Shown here: piece after piece, positions 26,860 to 35,026 of the stretch | How the letters are laid out: each line of letters starts with the position of its first letter | Numbering within the stretch: the first letter of the stretch is position 1 | DNA from: Sphingomonas immobilis | GTDB lineage: Bacteria > Pseudomonadota > Alphaproteobacteria > Sphingomonadales > Sphingomonadaceae | Assembly: GCF_030580995.1 (NCBI RefSeq) | Contig: NZ_JAUQSZ010000003.1 | Location: 248,001 to 312,000 of the forward strand | Direction of reading: 5' to 3' | Length of the DNA stretch: 64,000 nt | Made by a program: the position numbers and the translations under genes | The notes under the pieces: model-generated | What the model saw: only the letters and a program-made list of their open reading frames with translations | The model's database searches: none | What the model was told of the DNA's origin: nothing

Positions 26860-27201
26860 TCAGATCGAGAAGCTGGCGCCGCAGCCGCAGCCCGAGGCCG
26901 CCTGCGGATTGGTCACGCGGAAGGCCGCGCCGCCGAGTTCCTCGACATAATCGACCGCCGATCCGCGCACGAGATCGAGGCTGATCGCATCGACCACAAG
27001 CCGCACCTCCCCGTTTTCCGCGACAGTGTCGTCGCCCTCCACGCCGTCCGCGAAGCCGAACTTGTACTGGAAGCCCGAACAGCCCCCGCCATCGACCGAC
27101 AACCGCAGGATCGCGGGCTTGCCCTGCTTCGCCGCGATCGTCGCGACACGCGCGGCGGCGGAATCGGTGAGGATGATGTCGGGAGCGAGTGCGGTGGCCA
27201 T
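26860..27201 (-). CDS. erpA: Iron-sulfur cluster insertion protein ErpA
   Basis: 113-residue A-type carrier that receives Fe-S clusters and delivers them to apo-proteins. The three ligand cysteines are C41 (GGGCSGFQYKF), C105 and C107 (SGCGCGASF), the spacing of the ErpA/IscA family. Length is normal. It is upstream of xth with only a 13-base gap, probably one transcript. Confidence 0.94.
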   Translation of the reverse strand: MATALAPDIILTDSAAARVATIAAKQGKPAILRLSVDGGGCSGFQYKFGFADGVEGDDTVAENGEVRLVVDAISLDLVRGSAVDYVEELGGAAFRVTNPQAASGCGCGASFSI

Positions 27202-27253
27202 GCGACAGAGATAGGCGGTGCGGGGCGCGACGGCAATGCTCGGACGATGGGTG

Positions 27254-27721
27254 TCAGGTGATCACCGGCTCCACCGTCACCGGGAAATTCACCGAGCGGG
27301 CGATGAAGCACATTTCGTGCGCCTTGTGGTGCAACTCCAGCGCGAGCGCGGCGTCGGAGCCCTGAGCGATTTCCACGCGCGGGCGGAGCGTGACGGCGGT
27401 GAACTGCCCTGCCCCGTTCGCTTCCTCGGTCATCTCGCCTTCGGCATCGTCGACGTATGAGGTGACGACCACCCCCGCCCCCGCGCAGAGACCGAGATAC
27501 CAGAGCTTGTGACAGGCAGAGAGTGAGGCGAGCAGCAGTTCCTCCGGGTTCCAGCGCGCCGGGTCGCCGCGGAAGCTGGGGTCGGACGATCCGGCGATCG
27601 GCGGCTTGTCGCCTGCGGTGATCGCGTGGGCGCGGTCGTAGCCGGCATAGGAGGCGGTGCCCGCACCGCGATTGCCTTCCCATGTCACGCGGACCCGATA
27701 GCGGTGCTGCTTTACGGCCAT
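27254..27721 (-). CDS. OsmC-family peroxiredoxin-like protein
   Basis: 155 residues of the OsmC/Ohr superfamily. Peroxidatic and resolving cysteines are C70 (LLLASLSACHKLWYL) and C138 (HEMCFIARSVNFPV). The family reduces organic hydroperoxides with lipoyl or thiol donors. The branch with HKLWYLGLCA is usually annotated as an OsmC family protein and is distinct from Ohr. The ATG at 27721 begins MAVKQHRYRV. A terminator belonging to the M23 peptidase gene lies just upstream. Confidence 0.9.
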   Translation of the reverse strand: MAVKQHRYRVRVTWEGNRGAGTASYAGYDRAHAITAGDKPPIAGSSDPSFRGDPARWNPEELLLASLSACHKLWYLGLCAGAGVVVTSYVDDAEGEMTEEANGAGQFTAVTLRPRVEIAQGSDAALALELHHKAHEMCFIARSVNFPVTVEPVIT

Positions 27722-27742
27722 CTCACTCTCCCCCAAGTGCGA

Positions 27743-27771
27743 AGGGCGCCGGTCTCGCGACCGACGCCCTT
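27743..27771 (-). terminator. Terminator after the M23 peptidase gene
   Basis: 12-bp stem agggcgccggtc/gaccgacgccct with one mismatch and a TCGC loop. On the minus strand it lies about 25 bases after the M23 stop and before the OsmC start. Confidence 0.7.
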
Positions 27772-27795
27772 TGCGTAAACTCAAAGTCCGACGTC

Positions 27796-28557
27796 TCAAT
27801 CGGCGGAGTCGGAGGCCACTTCGCCGGTCGCTACGGGCACGGTGTGGATCGTCTTGTCCTGCGCGGCGACGGTGAAGTCGGCGCTCTGCAGGAACGGCAT
27901 CGGATTGACCGCATGGCCGTCCATGCGGACTTCGTAATGGAGGTGCGGGCCGGTCGAGCGGCCGGTCGAGCCGACCAAAGCAATCAGTTGGCCGCGATGG
28001 ACGCGGGTGCCGGCAGCGACGAGGATCTTCGAGAGGTGGCCGTAGCGGGTCTGGATACCCTTGCCATGATCGATCTCGACCATGTTTCCATAACCGCCCG
28101 CGCGCTCGGCACGGTCGATCATGCCGTCGGCAGTGGCGTAAACGGGCGTGCCGACCGGCTGGGCGATATCGACGCCGGCATGCATCGCGGCGACGCGGCG
28201 GAACGGATCCGAGCGGATGCCGAAGGTGCTGGTGAAGCGGATCTGATCGACTGGCTGCACCGACGGGATCGAGATCGAGCTGATCTGCTCCGCATCGTCG
28301 AGCTTCTTCCAGGTCTGGAAGAGCGAGCGGTACTGCATGTCCGCGCGGACATCGACGGCGGCATCGCTGGCGGTGCTGACGGCACTGGCAGCGTTGGCGG
28401 CGGCGGTGTTGGCGACTGCTGCATCCGCCGCATTCGCGGTGCCGGCGCAGGCGAAGGTCGCGAGACCTGCCAGCACGAGACCGGAAATTCGGGTGGTGAG
28501 CAACGATTCTACCTGCGCAAACTTCGGCAGGCTCGACGCAATCGTGTGTATCTTCAT
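27796..28557 (-). CDS. M23 family metallopeptidase (LytM-type endopeptidase)
   Basis: 253 residues. An N-terminal hydrophobic segment (about 24-43, ending AGTANAA) is a signal or anchor. A C-terminal LytM domain spans about 118-235, with the zinc ligands H126 and D130 (MHAGVDIA) and H205-L-H207 (GPHLHYEV), plus H174 in RYGHLSK. All catalytic residues are kept, so it should cleave peptidoglycan cross-links. It is a monocistronic unit flanked by a terminator. Confidence 0.93.
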   Translation of the reverse strand: MKIHTIASSLPKFAQVESLLTTRISGLVLAGLATFACAGTANAADAAVANTAAANAASAVSTASDAAVDVRADMQYRSLFQTWKKLDDAEQISSISIPSVQPVDQIRFTSTFGIRSDPFRRVAAMHAGVDIAQPVGTPVYATADGMIDRAERAGGYGNMVEIDHGKGIQTRYGHLSKILVAAGTRVHRGQLIALVGSTGRSTGPHLHYEVRMDGHAVNPMPFLQSADFTVAAQDKTIHTVPVATGEVASDSAD

Positions 28558-28608
28558 CTGTCCCCGGCGACTGTTATGCGTTTGCCGGAGAACAACGGCA
28601 CCCGCCCC

Positions 28609-29460
28609 TTACTGTCCTGGCCGCAGCCCCTCCGCGTCCCGGACACCCTCACCTGACGGGGAAATGCTTAATGAGGCAAGCACTTGGTAGTAATCGCGGG
28701 TTAGACCGGCCCGTCGGCGCGCCGAGTCGTTGAACGGAGGCTTCAAACTGCCTCGAAAATGGCGGCCGACGAGCGCCCGCCAGTAGAATCCCGGAGCCTC
28801 GCCGGCGGCATTGCAGCCATATTCGAACCACTTGGTGCCCGCCCCGACGTGGCGGATTTCGTCCTCGAAGATGCGCCGCAGGATGCGCGCCGTGGCGACA
28901 TCGCCGGCCGCATCGGCGCGCGCGATCATATCGGGCGTGACGTCGAGCCCGCGCGCCTCCAGCACCATCGGCACGATGGCGAGGCGGGCGAGCGGATCGT
29001 GCGCAGTTTCCGCGGCCGCCTCCCACAGTCCGTCGTGGGCGGGAAGCGCGCCGTAGTGGCTGCCGAGCGCCCGCAGCCGCCGGTCGAGCAGCGCGAAATG
29101 CATCGCCTCGTCCGCGCCGACCGCGAGCCAGTCGCTGGTGAAAGCGTCGGGGAAGCTCGCGCCGAACCGCCCCGCCATGTCGAAGGCGAGATCGATGGCA
29201 ATGAACTCGATATGCGCGAGCGCGTGGAGGAGCGCGATGCGAGCGCGTTGGGAGCCGGCCTTGCCGCGCCGGGGCATCAGGTTGGGCGCCAGAAGTTCTG
29301 GCGCGGCGGGGCGCCCCGGCCGGTCGGGCATAGCGCTGCCGTCTGCGGGGCCGAACGCGCCCTTCCGCCAGCCGCGCGCGGCGGCGCGGGCGGCCTTTAC
29401 CTTCGCATAGGGGTCGGTCGCCTCCAGCACCTGCCGGATGGCGACGGAGATGCTCGTCAC
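28609..29460 (-). CDS. DUF455 family ferritin-like protein
   Basis: 283 residues matching the DUF455 family, which has a ferritin-like di-metal helix bundle: ALAHIEFIAIDLAFDMAGRF, DEAMHFALLDRRL, and DEIRHVGAGTKWF hold the Glu/His ligand pairs. Function is unknown; a rhamnosyltransferase-related label sometimes given to this family is not supported by the fold. The GTG at 29460 overlaps the peroxiredoxin stop (GTGA), so both are likely one translational unit. Confidence 0.82.
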   Translation of the reverse strand: MTSISVAIRQVLEATDPYAKVKAARAAARGWRKGAFGPADGSAMPDRPGRPAAPELLAPNLMPRRGKAGSQRARIALLHALAHIEFIAIDLAFDMAGRFGASFPDAFTSDWLAVGADEAMHFALLDRRLRALGSHYGALPAHDGLWEAAAETAHDPLARLAIVPMVLEARGLDVTPDMIARADAAGDVATARILRRIFEDEIRHVGAGTKWFEYGCNAAGEAPGFYWRALVGRHFRGSLKPPFNDSARRRAGLTRDYYQVLASLSISPSGEGVRDAEGLRPGQ

Positions 29461-29927
29461 GTCAGGCTTTTCACCGCCGCCAGCACCGCTTCGGCATGGC
29501 CCGCGACCTTCACCTTGCGCCATACCTGCGCGAGCGTGCCGTCGGCGGCGAACAGGAATGTCGAGCGCTCGATGCCCATGTACTGCCGGCCGTACATGCT
29601 CTTTTCGACCCACACGCCGAATGCCTCCATCGCGACATGCTCGTCGTCCGAGGCGAGCGGCACGGCGAGATCGTATTTGGCGGTGAACTTGCGGTGCTTC
29701 GCAGGCGTGTCGGCGGAGACGCCGAGGACGTCGGCGCCGGACTTGCGGAACTCGGAATAGAGCGCGGTGAAATCCTGCGCCTCGCGCGTGCAGCCGGTCG
29801 TGTCGTCCTTGGGATAGAAATAGAGGACGAAGGGCGCGCCGGTTTTGTCGCGCAGCTTGAGCGGCGTGCCATCCGCCGCGACGAGTGTGACGTCGGGGAT
29901 CATCGCGCCGGGTTCAATCGCCATCAT
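29457..29927 (-). CDS. bcp: Thiol peroxidase Bcp-type peroxiredoxin (1-Cys)
   Basis: 156 residues of the PrxQ/Bcp family, reducing hydroperoxides in the cytoplasm. The peroxidatic cysteine is C46 in YPKDDTTGCTREAQDF. The position five residues later, where E. coli Bcp has its resolving cysteine, is Q, and I see no other cysteine, so this is a 1-Cys form that must be reduced by an external thiol. Its ATG at 29927 lies inside the end of glnE (14-base overlap) with GGAG upstream. Confidence 0.92.
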   Translation of the reverse strand: MMAIEPGAMIPDVTLVAADGTPLKLRDKTGAPFVLYFYPKDDTTGCTREAQDFTALYSEFRKSGADVLGVSADTPAKHRKFTAKYDLAVPLASDDEHVAMEAFGVWVEKSMYGRQYMGIERSTFLFAADGTLAQVWRKVKVAGHAEAVLAAVKSLT

Positions 29928-32601
29928 TCGCTCCTGTGATTTCGGCAAAATATCGTGAGACCTCCTGCCGGGTCGTCTCTAGGGTGGCAACCACCGCCGC
30001 CCAATCCGCCATGCCGAGCGCGCGCGCGATCAATGCCTGCGTCGGCGCGGACGGAATGGCGGAATCGGGTGCGACCAGGCGGAGGATGACGAGCAGCCGC
30101 GTCAGGAATGCGCCCGCCTCGACCAGTTCGGCGGGCGCGGCCCCTTCCGCGACCAGCCCGGCAATCGCTTTGCCGAGATTTGGATCGAGCCCGATGTGGC
30201 GAGTGAGTTGGACGATGTGGACCGCGAATTCGAGATCGACGAGCCCGCCCGGCAGCAGCTTCGCGTCGAGGGGGCCGTGCGGCGGCTTGTGCTTCGCCAT
30301 CTCCGCGCGCATCGCCAGCGCGTCGGCCGGGATATCGCGCACCGGGCGGTCGCCGTGCAGCACCGCCGTAACGCCGGCCGCGACCTGTTCGCGCGCCGCA
30401 ACCGATCCGAATACCGGTCGCGCGCGAGCGAGCGCCATATGCTCCCAGCTCCACGCGCTCTCGCGCTGATAGCGTTCGAAGCCGTCGAGCGAGACACTGA
30501 TCGGCCCCTGCGTGCCAGAGGGGCGCAGTCGCGTATCGACCTCGTAGAGCGGGCCGAAGGCGGTCGGCGTGGAGAGCGCGCTGCTCACGCGCTGCGCGAG
30601 GCGATTGTAGAAGAGGACCGCGCCGAGCGGCTTTTTGCCATCGGACTCGGCCTTGTAGTCGCCGGTGAAGAGGTAGACGAGATCGAGGTCGGAAGCGTGC
30701 GTCAGCGCGCCGCCGCCGAGGCGACCGAGGGCGAGGATGACGAGTTCGCTGTCGGGCACGCGGCCATGCACGCTCACAAATTCTGCGATCGTGGCGCTCG
30801 CGAGCACCTCGATCGCAGCCTCGGCGACGCGGCTGTAGCCGGCGGCGACGTCGAGCGCGTCGCTGGTGCCCGCGACGATCTGCGTGCCGAGCGCGAAGCG
30901 CTTCTCCGCCACGATACGGCGGACGTGATCGAGCCGCGCCTGATAATCGCCGCCGCCCGCCGCCATGACGCCAGCGAGGTCCGCGACCGACCCGACCGGG
31001 CCAAGCGCGCTTGCGTCGATCAGCCCGTCGAGCAGTTCAGGCCGCCCGGAAAGCGAATCCGCCAGCGTGACGGCGTGGGCGAGGATCAGCGCCAGCAGTC
31101 GCGCGAGCGCCGGCCGCGCCTCCAGCAGGCGGAAGAAGTTGATCGCGCTGGAGAGGCGCGACAGCATCTGGTCGAGCTTGGCGATGGCGGCATTGGGATC
31201 GGGCGCGGTCGCGAGCGCCTTGATGAGGCCGGGCAACACCGCCTCCAGCGCCGATTGCGCCGCCTCGCTGCGCAGCGCCGGATAGCTGCCGCCGCGCCAG
31301 TGCGTCACCATCCGCGCCGCCGCCGCGCCATCGGTGAAACCCGCAGCGGCGAGCTCTTCCGCGAGCGGATCGGCATCGAACGTCACGCCGCCGCTGTCGG
31401 GCGGGTCGAGCGCGTCATAGGCGCGGCCGACACGCTCGACGTGCGGGTGCAGCAGGTCGAGCAGCGCCGCGCTGCTTTCGACGCCGTGGAGATGCGCGAG
31501 ATTCTCAAGCGGGGCGCCTTCGGGCAGGCGGTGGAGCTGGAGGTCATCGACCATCTGCACGCGGTGCTCGATTGTCCGCAACAACGTGTAGGCGCTGGCG
31601 AGATCGCGCGCCTCGTCGCCATCGATCCACCCTGCCCCGGCCAGTTGCGCCAGCGCGTCGCGGGTCGCGGGCGCGCGCACCGAGACGTCTCGGCCGCCGT
31701 GGATGAGCTGGTGGATCTGCGCGAAGAACTCGACCTCGCGGATGCCGCCGCGCCCGCGCTTGAGATCGTAGCCGGGGCCGAACGCCTGCCCCTTGGCGTG
31801 ATGATCGCGGATGCGGCGTGAGATACCGCGAATCTCGCCGATCGCACCAAAATCGAGCGCGCGCCGCCAGATGAAGGGCTGGATGGCGGTGAGGAAGTGC
31901 CGCCCCAGCGCCAGGTCGCCGGAGGCCGCGCGCGCGCGGATGAAGGCCGCCCGCTCCCACGGCAGCGCCAGCGATTCGTAATAGGAAATGGCGGCATCGA
32001 CCGGCAACGCGAGCGGCGTCGCCTCGGGAGATGGCCGCAGCCGCAGATCGACGCGCAGCACATAGCCGTCGCCGTCGCGGTTCTGCAGGATCTCGACCGC
32101 GCGCCTGGCGATCCGCACCGCCGCCTCGACCGGCTCTTCCCGCGCGCGATGCGGCAGCGTCGCGGGGTCGAAGATCAGGATCGGGTCGATGTCCGAGGAA
32201 TAATTGAGCTCGCGGCTTCCCTGCTTGCCGAGCGCGATGCCGGCGAAGCCGCGCGGCTCCTCGCCCGGCATCTTCTCAAGGATGGCGGCATGGATCGCGG
32301 CGTTGAGCGCGCGGTCGGCGAAATCGGACAGCGCGTGCGTGACGGCGGTGAGATCGAGCGTTCCGGACAGGTCGCCGATCGCGACGATCAGCGCGAGCCT
32401 GCGTCGCTCCAGCCGCAGGCGCTTCGGCACCGGCATATCGGGATCATCGACCGCCACGACGTCGAGCGACGGCATCGCGCCGCTCTCGAGAAGCTCGGCG
32501 AGGTCCGGTTCGCGGTCCAGCAACAGCGACAAGAACGGCGCATGGGCCCGCGCCCGCGCCACCGCATCGACGATTGCGGATTCTTTTGCCAACTCAAGCA
32601 T
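29914..32601 (-). CDS. glnE: Bifunctional glutamine synthetase adenylyltransferase/deadenylase
   Basis: 895 residues. Two nucleotidyltransferase domains control glutamine synthetase by adding or removing AMP on a tyrosine. The N-terminal deadenylase half has GLALGKQG-like GSRELNYSSDIDPI, and the C-terminal half has GRLGGGALTHASDLDLVYLF, each with the paired aspartates of the active site. The start at 32601 (MLELAKES) is chosen because upstream residues are not conserved. It overlaps the peroxiredoxin gene, so the last three genes form one transcript. Confidence 0.94.
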   Translation of the reverse strand: MLELAKESAIVDAVARARAHAPFLSLLLDREPDLAELLESGAMPSLDVVAVDDPDMPVPKRLRLERRRLALIVAIGDLSGTLDLTAVTHALSDFADRALNAAIHAAILEKMPGEEPRGFAGIALGKQGSRELNYSSDIDPILIFDPATLPHRAREEPVEAAVRIARRAVEILQNRDGDGYVLRVDLRLRPSPEATPLALPVDAAISYYESLALPWERAAFIRARAASGDLALGRHFLTAIQPFIWRRALDFGAIGEIRGISRRIRDHHAKGQAFGPGYDLKRGRGGIREVEFFAQIHQLIHGGRDVSVRAPATRDALAQLAGAGWIDGDEARDLASAYTLLRTIEHRVQMVDDLQLHRLPEGAPLENLAHLHGVESSAALLDLLHPHVERVGRAYDALDPPDSGGVTFDADPLAEELAAAGFTDGAAAARMVTHWRGGSYPALRSEAAQSALEAVLPGLIKALATAPDPNAAIAKLDQMLSRLSSAINFFRLLEARPALARLLALILAHAVTLADSLSGRPELLDGLIDASALGPVGSVADLAGVMAAGGGDYQARLDHVRRIVAEKRFALGTQIVAGTSDALDVAAGYSRVAEAAIEVLASATIAEFVSVHGRVPDSELVILALGRLGGGALTHASDLDLVYLFTGDYKAESDGKKPLGAVLFYNRLAQRVSSALSTPTAFGPLYEVDTRLRPSGTQGPISVSLDGFERYQRESAWSWEHMALARARPVFGSVAAREQVAAGVTAVLHGDRPVRDIPADALAMRAEMAKHKPPHGPLDAKLLPGGLVDLEFAVHIVQLTRHIGLDPNLGKAIAGLVAEGAAPAELVEAGAFLTRLLVILRLVAPDSAIPSAPTQALIARALGMADWAAVVATLETTRQEVSRYFAEITGANDGD

Positions 32602-32672
32602 AACGAAGGTGACATCGCGGCTTGGCCAGCAAAAGGGAAGCAACAAAAGACGAACTCGCCCGTTGTAGCTTC

Positions 32673-32867
32673 ATGTCGATCAAGTCCGAACCGGCCGTGC
32701 GCGAAACGATCCAGAACGGATACGCTGTCGGCGTACCGCAATTCTGCGATACTGTTGGCGGATCGCTGGCACAGGCTTTTGCCACGGGCGACGACGATCT
32801 CGGCGATTTCGAAGCGTTGCTGCGCCAACTCGATGCCATTCCGGCGAGCGCCGAAACCCGCAATTGA
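32673..32867 (+). CDS. Possible small hypothetical protein
   Basis: 64 codons from ATG to TGA, acidic C-terminal half, no membrane segment. Third codon positions are GC-rich as in neighbouring genes, which supports coding. No convincing ribosome site is present, and a longer TTG-started frame from 32622 exists. The stop lies six bases from the convergent ecfG stop. I do not recognise a family. Confidence 0.4.
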   Translation: MSIKSEPAVRETIQNGYAVGVPQFCDTVGGSLAQAFATGDDDLGDFEALLRQLDAIPASAETRN

Positions 32868-32873
32868 GCCGCT

Positions 32874-33524
32874 TCAGCGGTCCTTGCTGAGATCCGCAAC
32901 CTCACCCATGATCGTGTCGAGCGCGGTCATTCCCGGTTCGTTGCTGTGTGTGCGACGCGACGGCAGGCTGTTGTCGTTCATCAGCGCCTCGAGCGCGACG
33001 CGGCCGCGCGCGACGCGGCTCTTGATCGTGCCGACAGCGACGCCGCAGATATCTGCCGCTTCCTCATAGGCGAAACCTCCCGCGCCGACCAGGATCAGCG
33101 CCTCGCGCTGCGGCTGGGGGAGATGCAACAAAGCGCGCTGCATGTCGCCGAGTTCGACGTGACGGTCCTGGCTGGCCGGAGCCGCGAGAATGCGGTCAGC
33201 GACGAGATCATCCCATTCGCCCTTGAAGCGCGCGCGGCGCATCTGCGAAAGATAGAGATTGCGCAAGATGATGAACGTCCAGGCGCGCATGTTTGTGCCG
33301 GCCTGGAATCGCTGACGAGCGGCCCATGCCTTCATCAGCGTTTCCTGGACAAGGTCGTCGGCGAGGTCGCGGCTGCCCGACAGCGAGCGCCCAAACGCGC
33401 GCAGGTGCGGGATGACGGTTGCCAATTCCTTTTTGAAATCACCATCCGAAAGCGCGACATGCTCCACCACCTCGGCCGGAGCGTCGTCATCGTCTTCGGT
33501 TATGTTCGAATCGCTCATCAGCAT
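32874..33524 (-). CDS. ecfG: General stress response ECF sigma factor EcfG
   Basis: 216 residues with sigma region 2 (DLADDLVQETLMKAWAARQR at about 54-73) and region 4 (REALILVGAGGFAYEEAADICG followed by VGTIKSRVARGR). Both are typical of the EcfG/RpoE2 group. EcfG directs transcription of stress genes from GGAAC-N16-CGTT promoters, is sequestered by NepR, and is released when phosphorylated PhyR binds NepR. phyR, nepR and phyP are the neighbouring genes. A 48-codon membrane protein gene and a hairpin precede it, so expression may be partly read-through from there. Confidence 0.95.
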   Translation of the reverse strand: MLMSDSNITEDDDDAPAEVVEHVALSDGDFKKELATVIPHLRAFGRSLSGSRDLADDLVQETLMKAWAARQRFQAGTNMRAWTFIILRNLYLSQMRRARFKGEWDDLVADRILAAPASQDRHVELGDMQRALLHLPQPQREALILVGAGGFAYEEAADICGVAVGTIKSRVARGRVALEALMNDNSLPSRRTHSNEPGMTALDTIMGEVADLSKDR

Positions 33525-33576
33525 CCGTTTCGTTTCCCGTGTCTCAACATGGTGAGGGGGGCGTCAAAGTCCAACC

Positions 33577-33598
33577 GGGCGGCCATAAAAGGCCGCCC
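33577..33598 (-). terminator. Hairpin between the 48-residue gene and ecfG
   Basis: Perfect 8-bp stem gggcggcc/ggccgccc around ataaaa. It begins two bases after the stop of the small gene on the minus strand and 53 bases before ecfG. It could terminate or attenuate transcription into ecfG. Confidence 0.6.
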
Positions 33599-33599
33599 G

Positions 33600-33746
33600 T
33601 CAGTGTCCGTTCCAGATGAGGATGATCGCGAACAGCACGATGATGGCGATTAGCGAGATGCCCAGAACGTAGCGCGTGACGTGAGGCGTTACTCCGCCGC
33701 GCGCGTCGTTTCCACTGATCTCAGTCGGTTCGTTTTCGTCAGCCAT
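33600..33746 (-). CDS. 48-residue single-pass membrane protein upstream of ecfG
   Basis: The frame encodes an acidic, polar N-terminus (MADENEPTEISGNDARGG) and one strongly hydrophobic helix of about 20 residues (YVLGISLIAIIVLFAIILIW) ending NGH. It is on the ecfG strand, directly upstream. There is no good ribosome site before the ATG; a near-EcfG promoter places transcription almost at the start codon, so it may be leaderless. Family unknown to me; position suggests a link to the stress response. Confidence 0.6.
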   Translation of the reverse strand: MADENEPTEISGNDARGGVTPHVTRYVLGISLIAIIVLFAIILIWNGH

Positions 33747-33754
33747 GAGGTAGA

Positions 33755-33779
33755 AACGGATGAAATCCGTTTTGGCTCC
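33755..33779 (-). promoter_or_regulatory. Near-consensus EcfG promoter before the ecfG unit
   Basis: Minus strand: GGAGC, 16 bases, CGTT. One mismatch to GGAAC. It would transcribe the 48-residue gene and possibly ecfG, giving autoregulation. The short distance to the start codon makes it uncertain. Confidence 0.35.
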
Positions 33780-33795
33780 GTACCGAATGGAACCG

Positions 33796-33817
33796 GGCCT
33801 GAAAAAAGTTTCAGGCC
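33796..33817 (-). terminator. Terminator overlapping the phyR stop
   Basis: 9-bp stem ggcctgaaa/tttcaggcc with a four-base loop; the phyR TGA lies in the stem. On the minus strand it closes the phyR transcript before the small membrane gene. Confidence 0.6.
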
Positions 33818-34614
33818 GGCACCGTCGCCGCGTCGAAGAACAAGGCCTGGCTGATCGCCGCCTTTACGGTAGACCGCTGGAAAGGCTTGGTAATCAGGAA
33901 GGTCGGCTCGGGGCGCTCGCCGGTCAGCAGACGCTCGGGGAAGGCAGTGATAAAGATCACCGGCACTTCGAACTCGGCAAGAATGTCCTTCACCGCGTCG
34001 ATGCCCGAACTGTCGTCGGCAAGCTGAATATCGGCCAGGACGAGGCCCGGACGGTCTTCCATCGCCAGCGCCACCGCTTCGTCGCGGGTGACGGCCACGC
34101 CGGTCACTTCGTGGCCGAGATCGCGCACGATCGTCTCGATATCCATTGCGATGATCGGCTCGTCCTCGATGATGAGAACGCGGCTGCGCGTCTGCTTCTC
34201 GATTTCGGACAACGCCTCGGCGACGAGCGATTCGACCTCAGCCGGTTCAACCTCGATAAGGTACGCCGTATCCTCGGGCGTGAAGCCTTCCATCGCTGTC
34301 AGCAATAGCGCCTGACGCGACAATGGCGTCATGCGGGCGAGGCGCGCGCGGGCGATCGCCTCTACGCTGGCACCTTCGTCGGCACCGGCATTTTCCGCCG
34401 TCTCGTCGTAGTTGGTCGAGCCCCAGATCGCCTGGAACATGCGATAGAGGCCCAGGCGCGGGTCCACGTCCTTGGGAAATTCGGTCGGTGCCGCGACGAT
34501 CGCCTCGAGCGTGGCGCGGACGTAGCGATCGCCGTGCGACTGGCTGCCGGTAAGGGCGCGGCCGTAGCGGCGAAGAAACGGAAGGTGCGGTGCGAGCTGC
34601 TGGCCAAGCGACAT
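33811..34614 (-). CDS. phyR: Response regulator PhyR (anti-anti-sigma factor of the general stress response)
   Basis: 267 residues in the inverted order unique to PhyR: an EcfG-like sigma domain without DNA-binding function at 1-140 (FLRRYGRALTGSQSHGD, MTPLSRQALLLTAMEGF) and a C-terminal receiver with E150/D151, phospho-acceptor D195 (LVLADIQLAD) and the conserved lysine in ITKPFQR. Phosphorylation exposes the sigma-like domain, which binds NepR and frees EcfG. The ATG at 34614 is chosen because PhyR proteins start there. nepR and phyP lie divergently upstream. Confidence 0.96.
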   Translation of the reverse strand: MSLGQQLAPHLPFLRRYGRALTGSQSHGDRYVRATLEAIVAAPTEFPKDVDPRLGLYRMFQAIWGSTNYDETAENAGADEGASVEAIARARLARMTPLSRQALLLTAMEGFTPEDTAYLIEVEPAEVESLVAEALSEIEKQTRSRVLIIEDEPIIAMDIETIVRDLGHEVTGVAVTRDEAVALAMEDRPGLVLADIQLADDSSGIDAVKDILAEFEVPVIFITAFPERLLTGERPEPTFLITKPFQRSTVKAAISQALFFDAATVPA

Positions 34615-34725
34615 GACTGTCGAAAACTCCTCGAAAAAAGCGACCGTCATTCTGAAAGCGACGGGACGCAGATGCAATGCGCTTCGCCCGGAAAACGACC
34701 CCCCGGAGTTTTTCGCATCGCAAGT

Positions 34726-34750
34726 GGAACAATCGAGCGGGTCTTTAGTT
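34726..34750 (+). promoter_or_regulatory. EcfG-type promoter upstream of nepR
   Basis: GGAAC, 17 bases, GTTT (equivalent to GGAAC-N16-aGTT). Directed toward nepR-phyP, with a leader of about 95 bases. Autoregulated nepR transcription is known in related bacteria. Confidence 0.6.
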
Positions 34751-34856
34751 TCATCGCCACTACACGACGTGTATCGACATTTTTCTCGTTTCCCGGAAAT
34801 GGTACGGGAGCATAACAATCTGCCGGGGTGAAACCCGATGCCCAAGGGGGACGACA

Positions 34857-35018
34857 TTGCGTTCTGGCGAAGAGTCTTCGAAAAAACCGCCGAGCGCGCG
34901 CGCGAAGATCCAAAGCAAGGATCGTGACATGGGCGCGGCGCTGCGCACGGTCTACCAAAAGACCGTGGACGAAAAAGTGCCGCCCGAGATGCTCGACCTT
35001 CTGGGCAAGCTCGACTGA
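34857..35018 (+). CDS. nepR: Anti-sigma factor NepR
   Basis: 53 residues from a TTG start, with AGGGGG six bases upstream. The C-terminal half carries the NepR signature: MGAALRTVYQKTVDEKVPP followed by EMLDLLGKLD, two short amphipathic helices that bind either EcfG or the sigma-like domain of phosphorylated PhyR. The basic N-terminus (SSKKPPSARAKIQSK) is disordered in this family. There is no ATG in frame before residue 25, so the TTG is needed to supply the usual length. It is followed by phyP after eight bases. Confidence 0.9.
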   Translation: MRSGEESSKKPPSARAKIQSKDRDMGAALRTVYQKTVDEKVPPEMLDLLGKLD

Positions 35019-35026
35019 CCCCAGTA

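Noticed and set aside
27254-27721. Ohr (organic hydroperoxide resistance) assignment
   Set aside because: Residues around C70 (SACHKLWYL) differ from the typical Ohr motif; only the general OsmC superfamily can be supported.
30196-31821. 541-codon plus-strand frame inside glnE
   Set aside because: Antisense shadow of glnE, which is complete and has both catalytic domains.
33789-33810. GGAAC followed by GTT on the plus strand downstream of phyR
   Set aside because: The spacer is 14 bases, too short for EcfG, and the bases belong to the phyR terminator stem.
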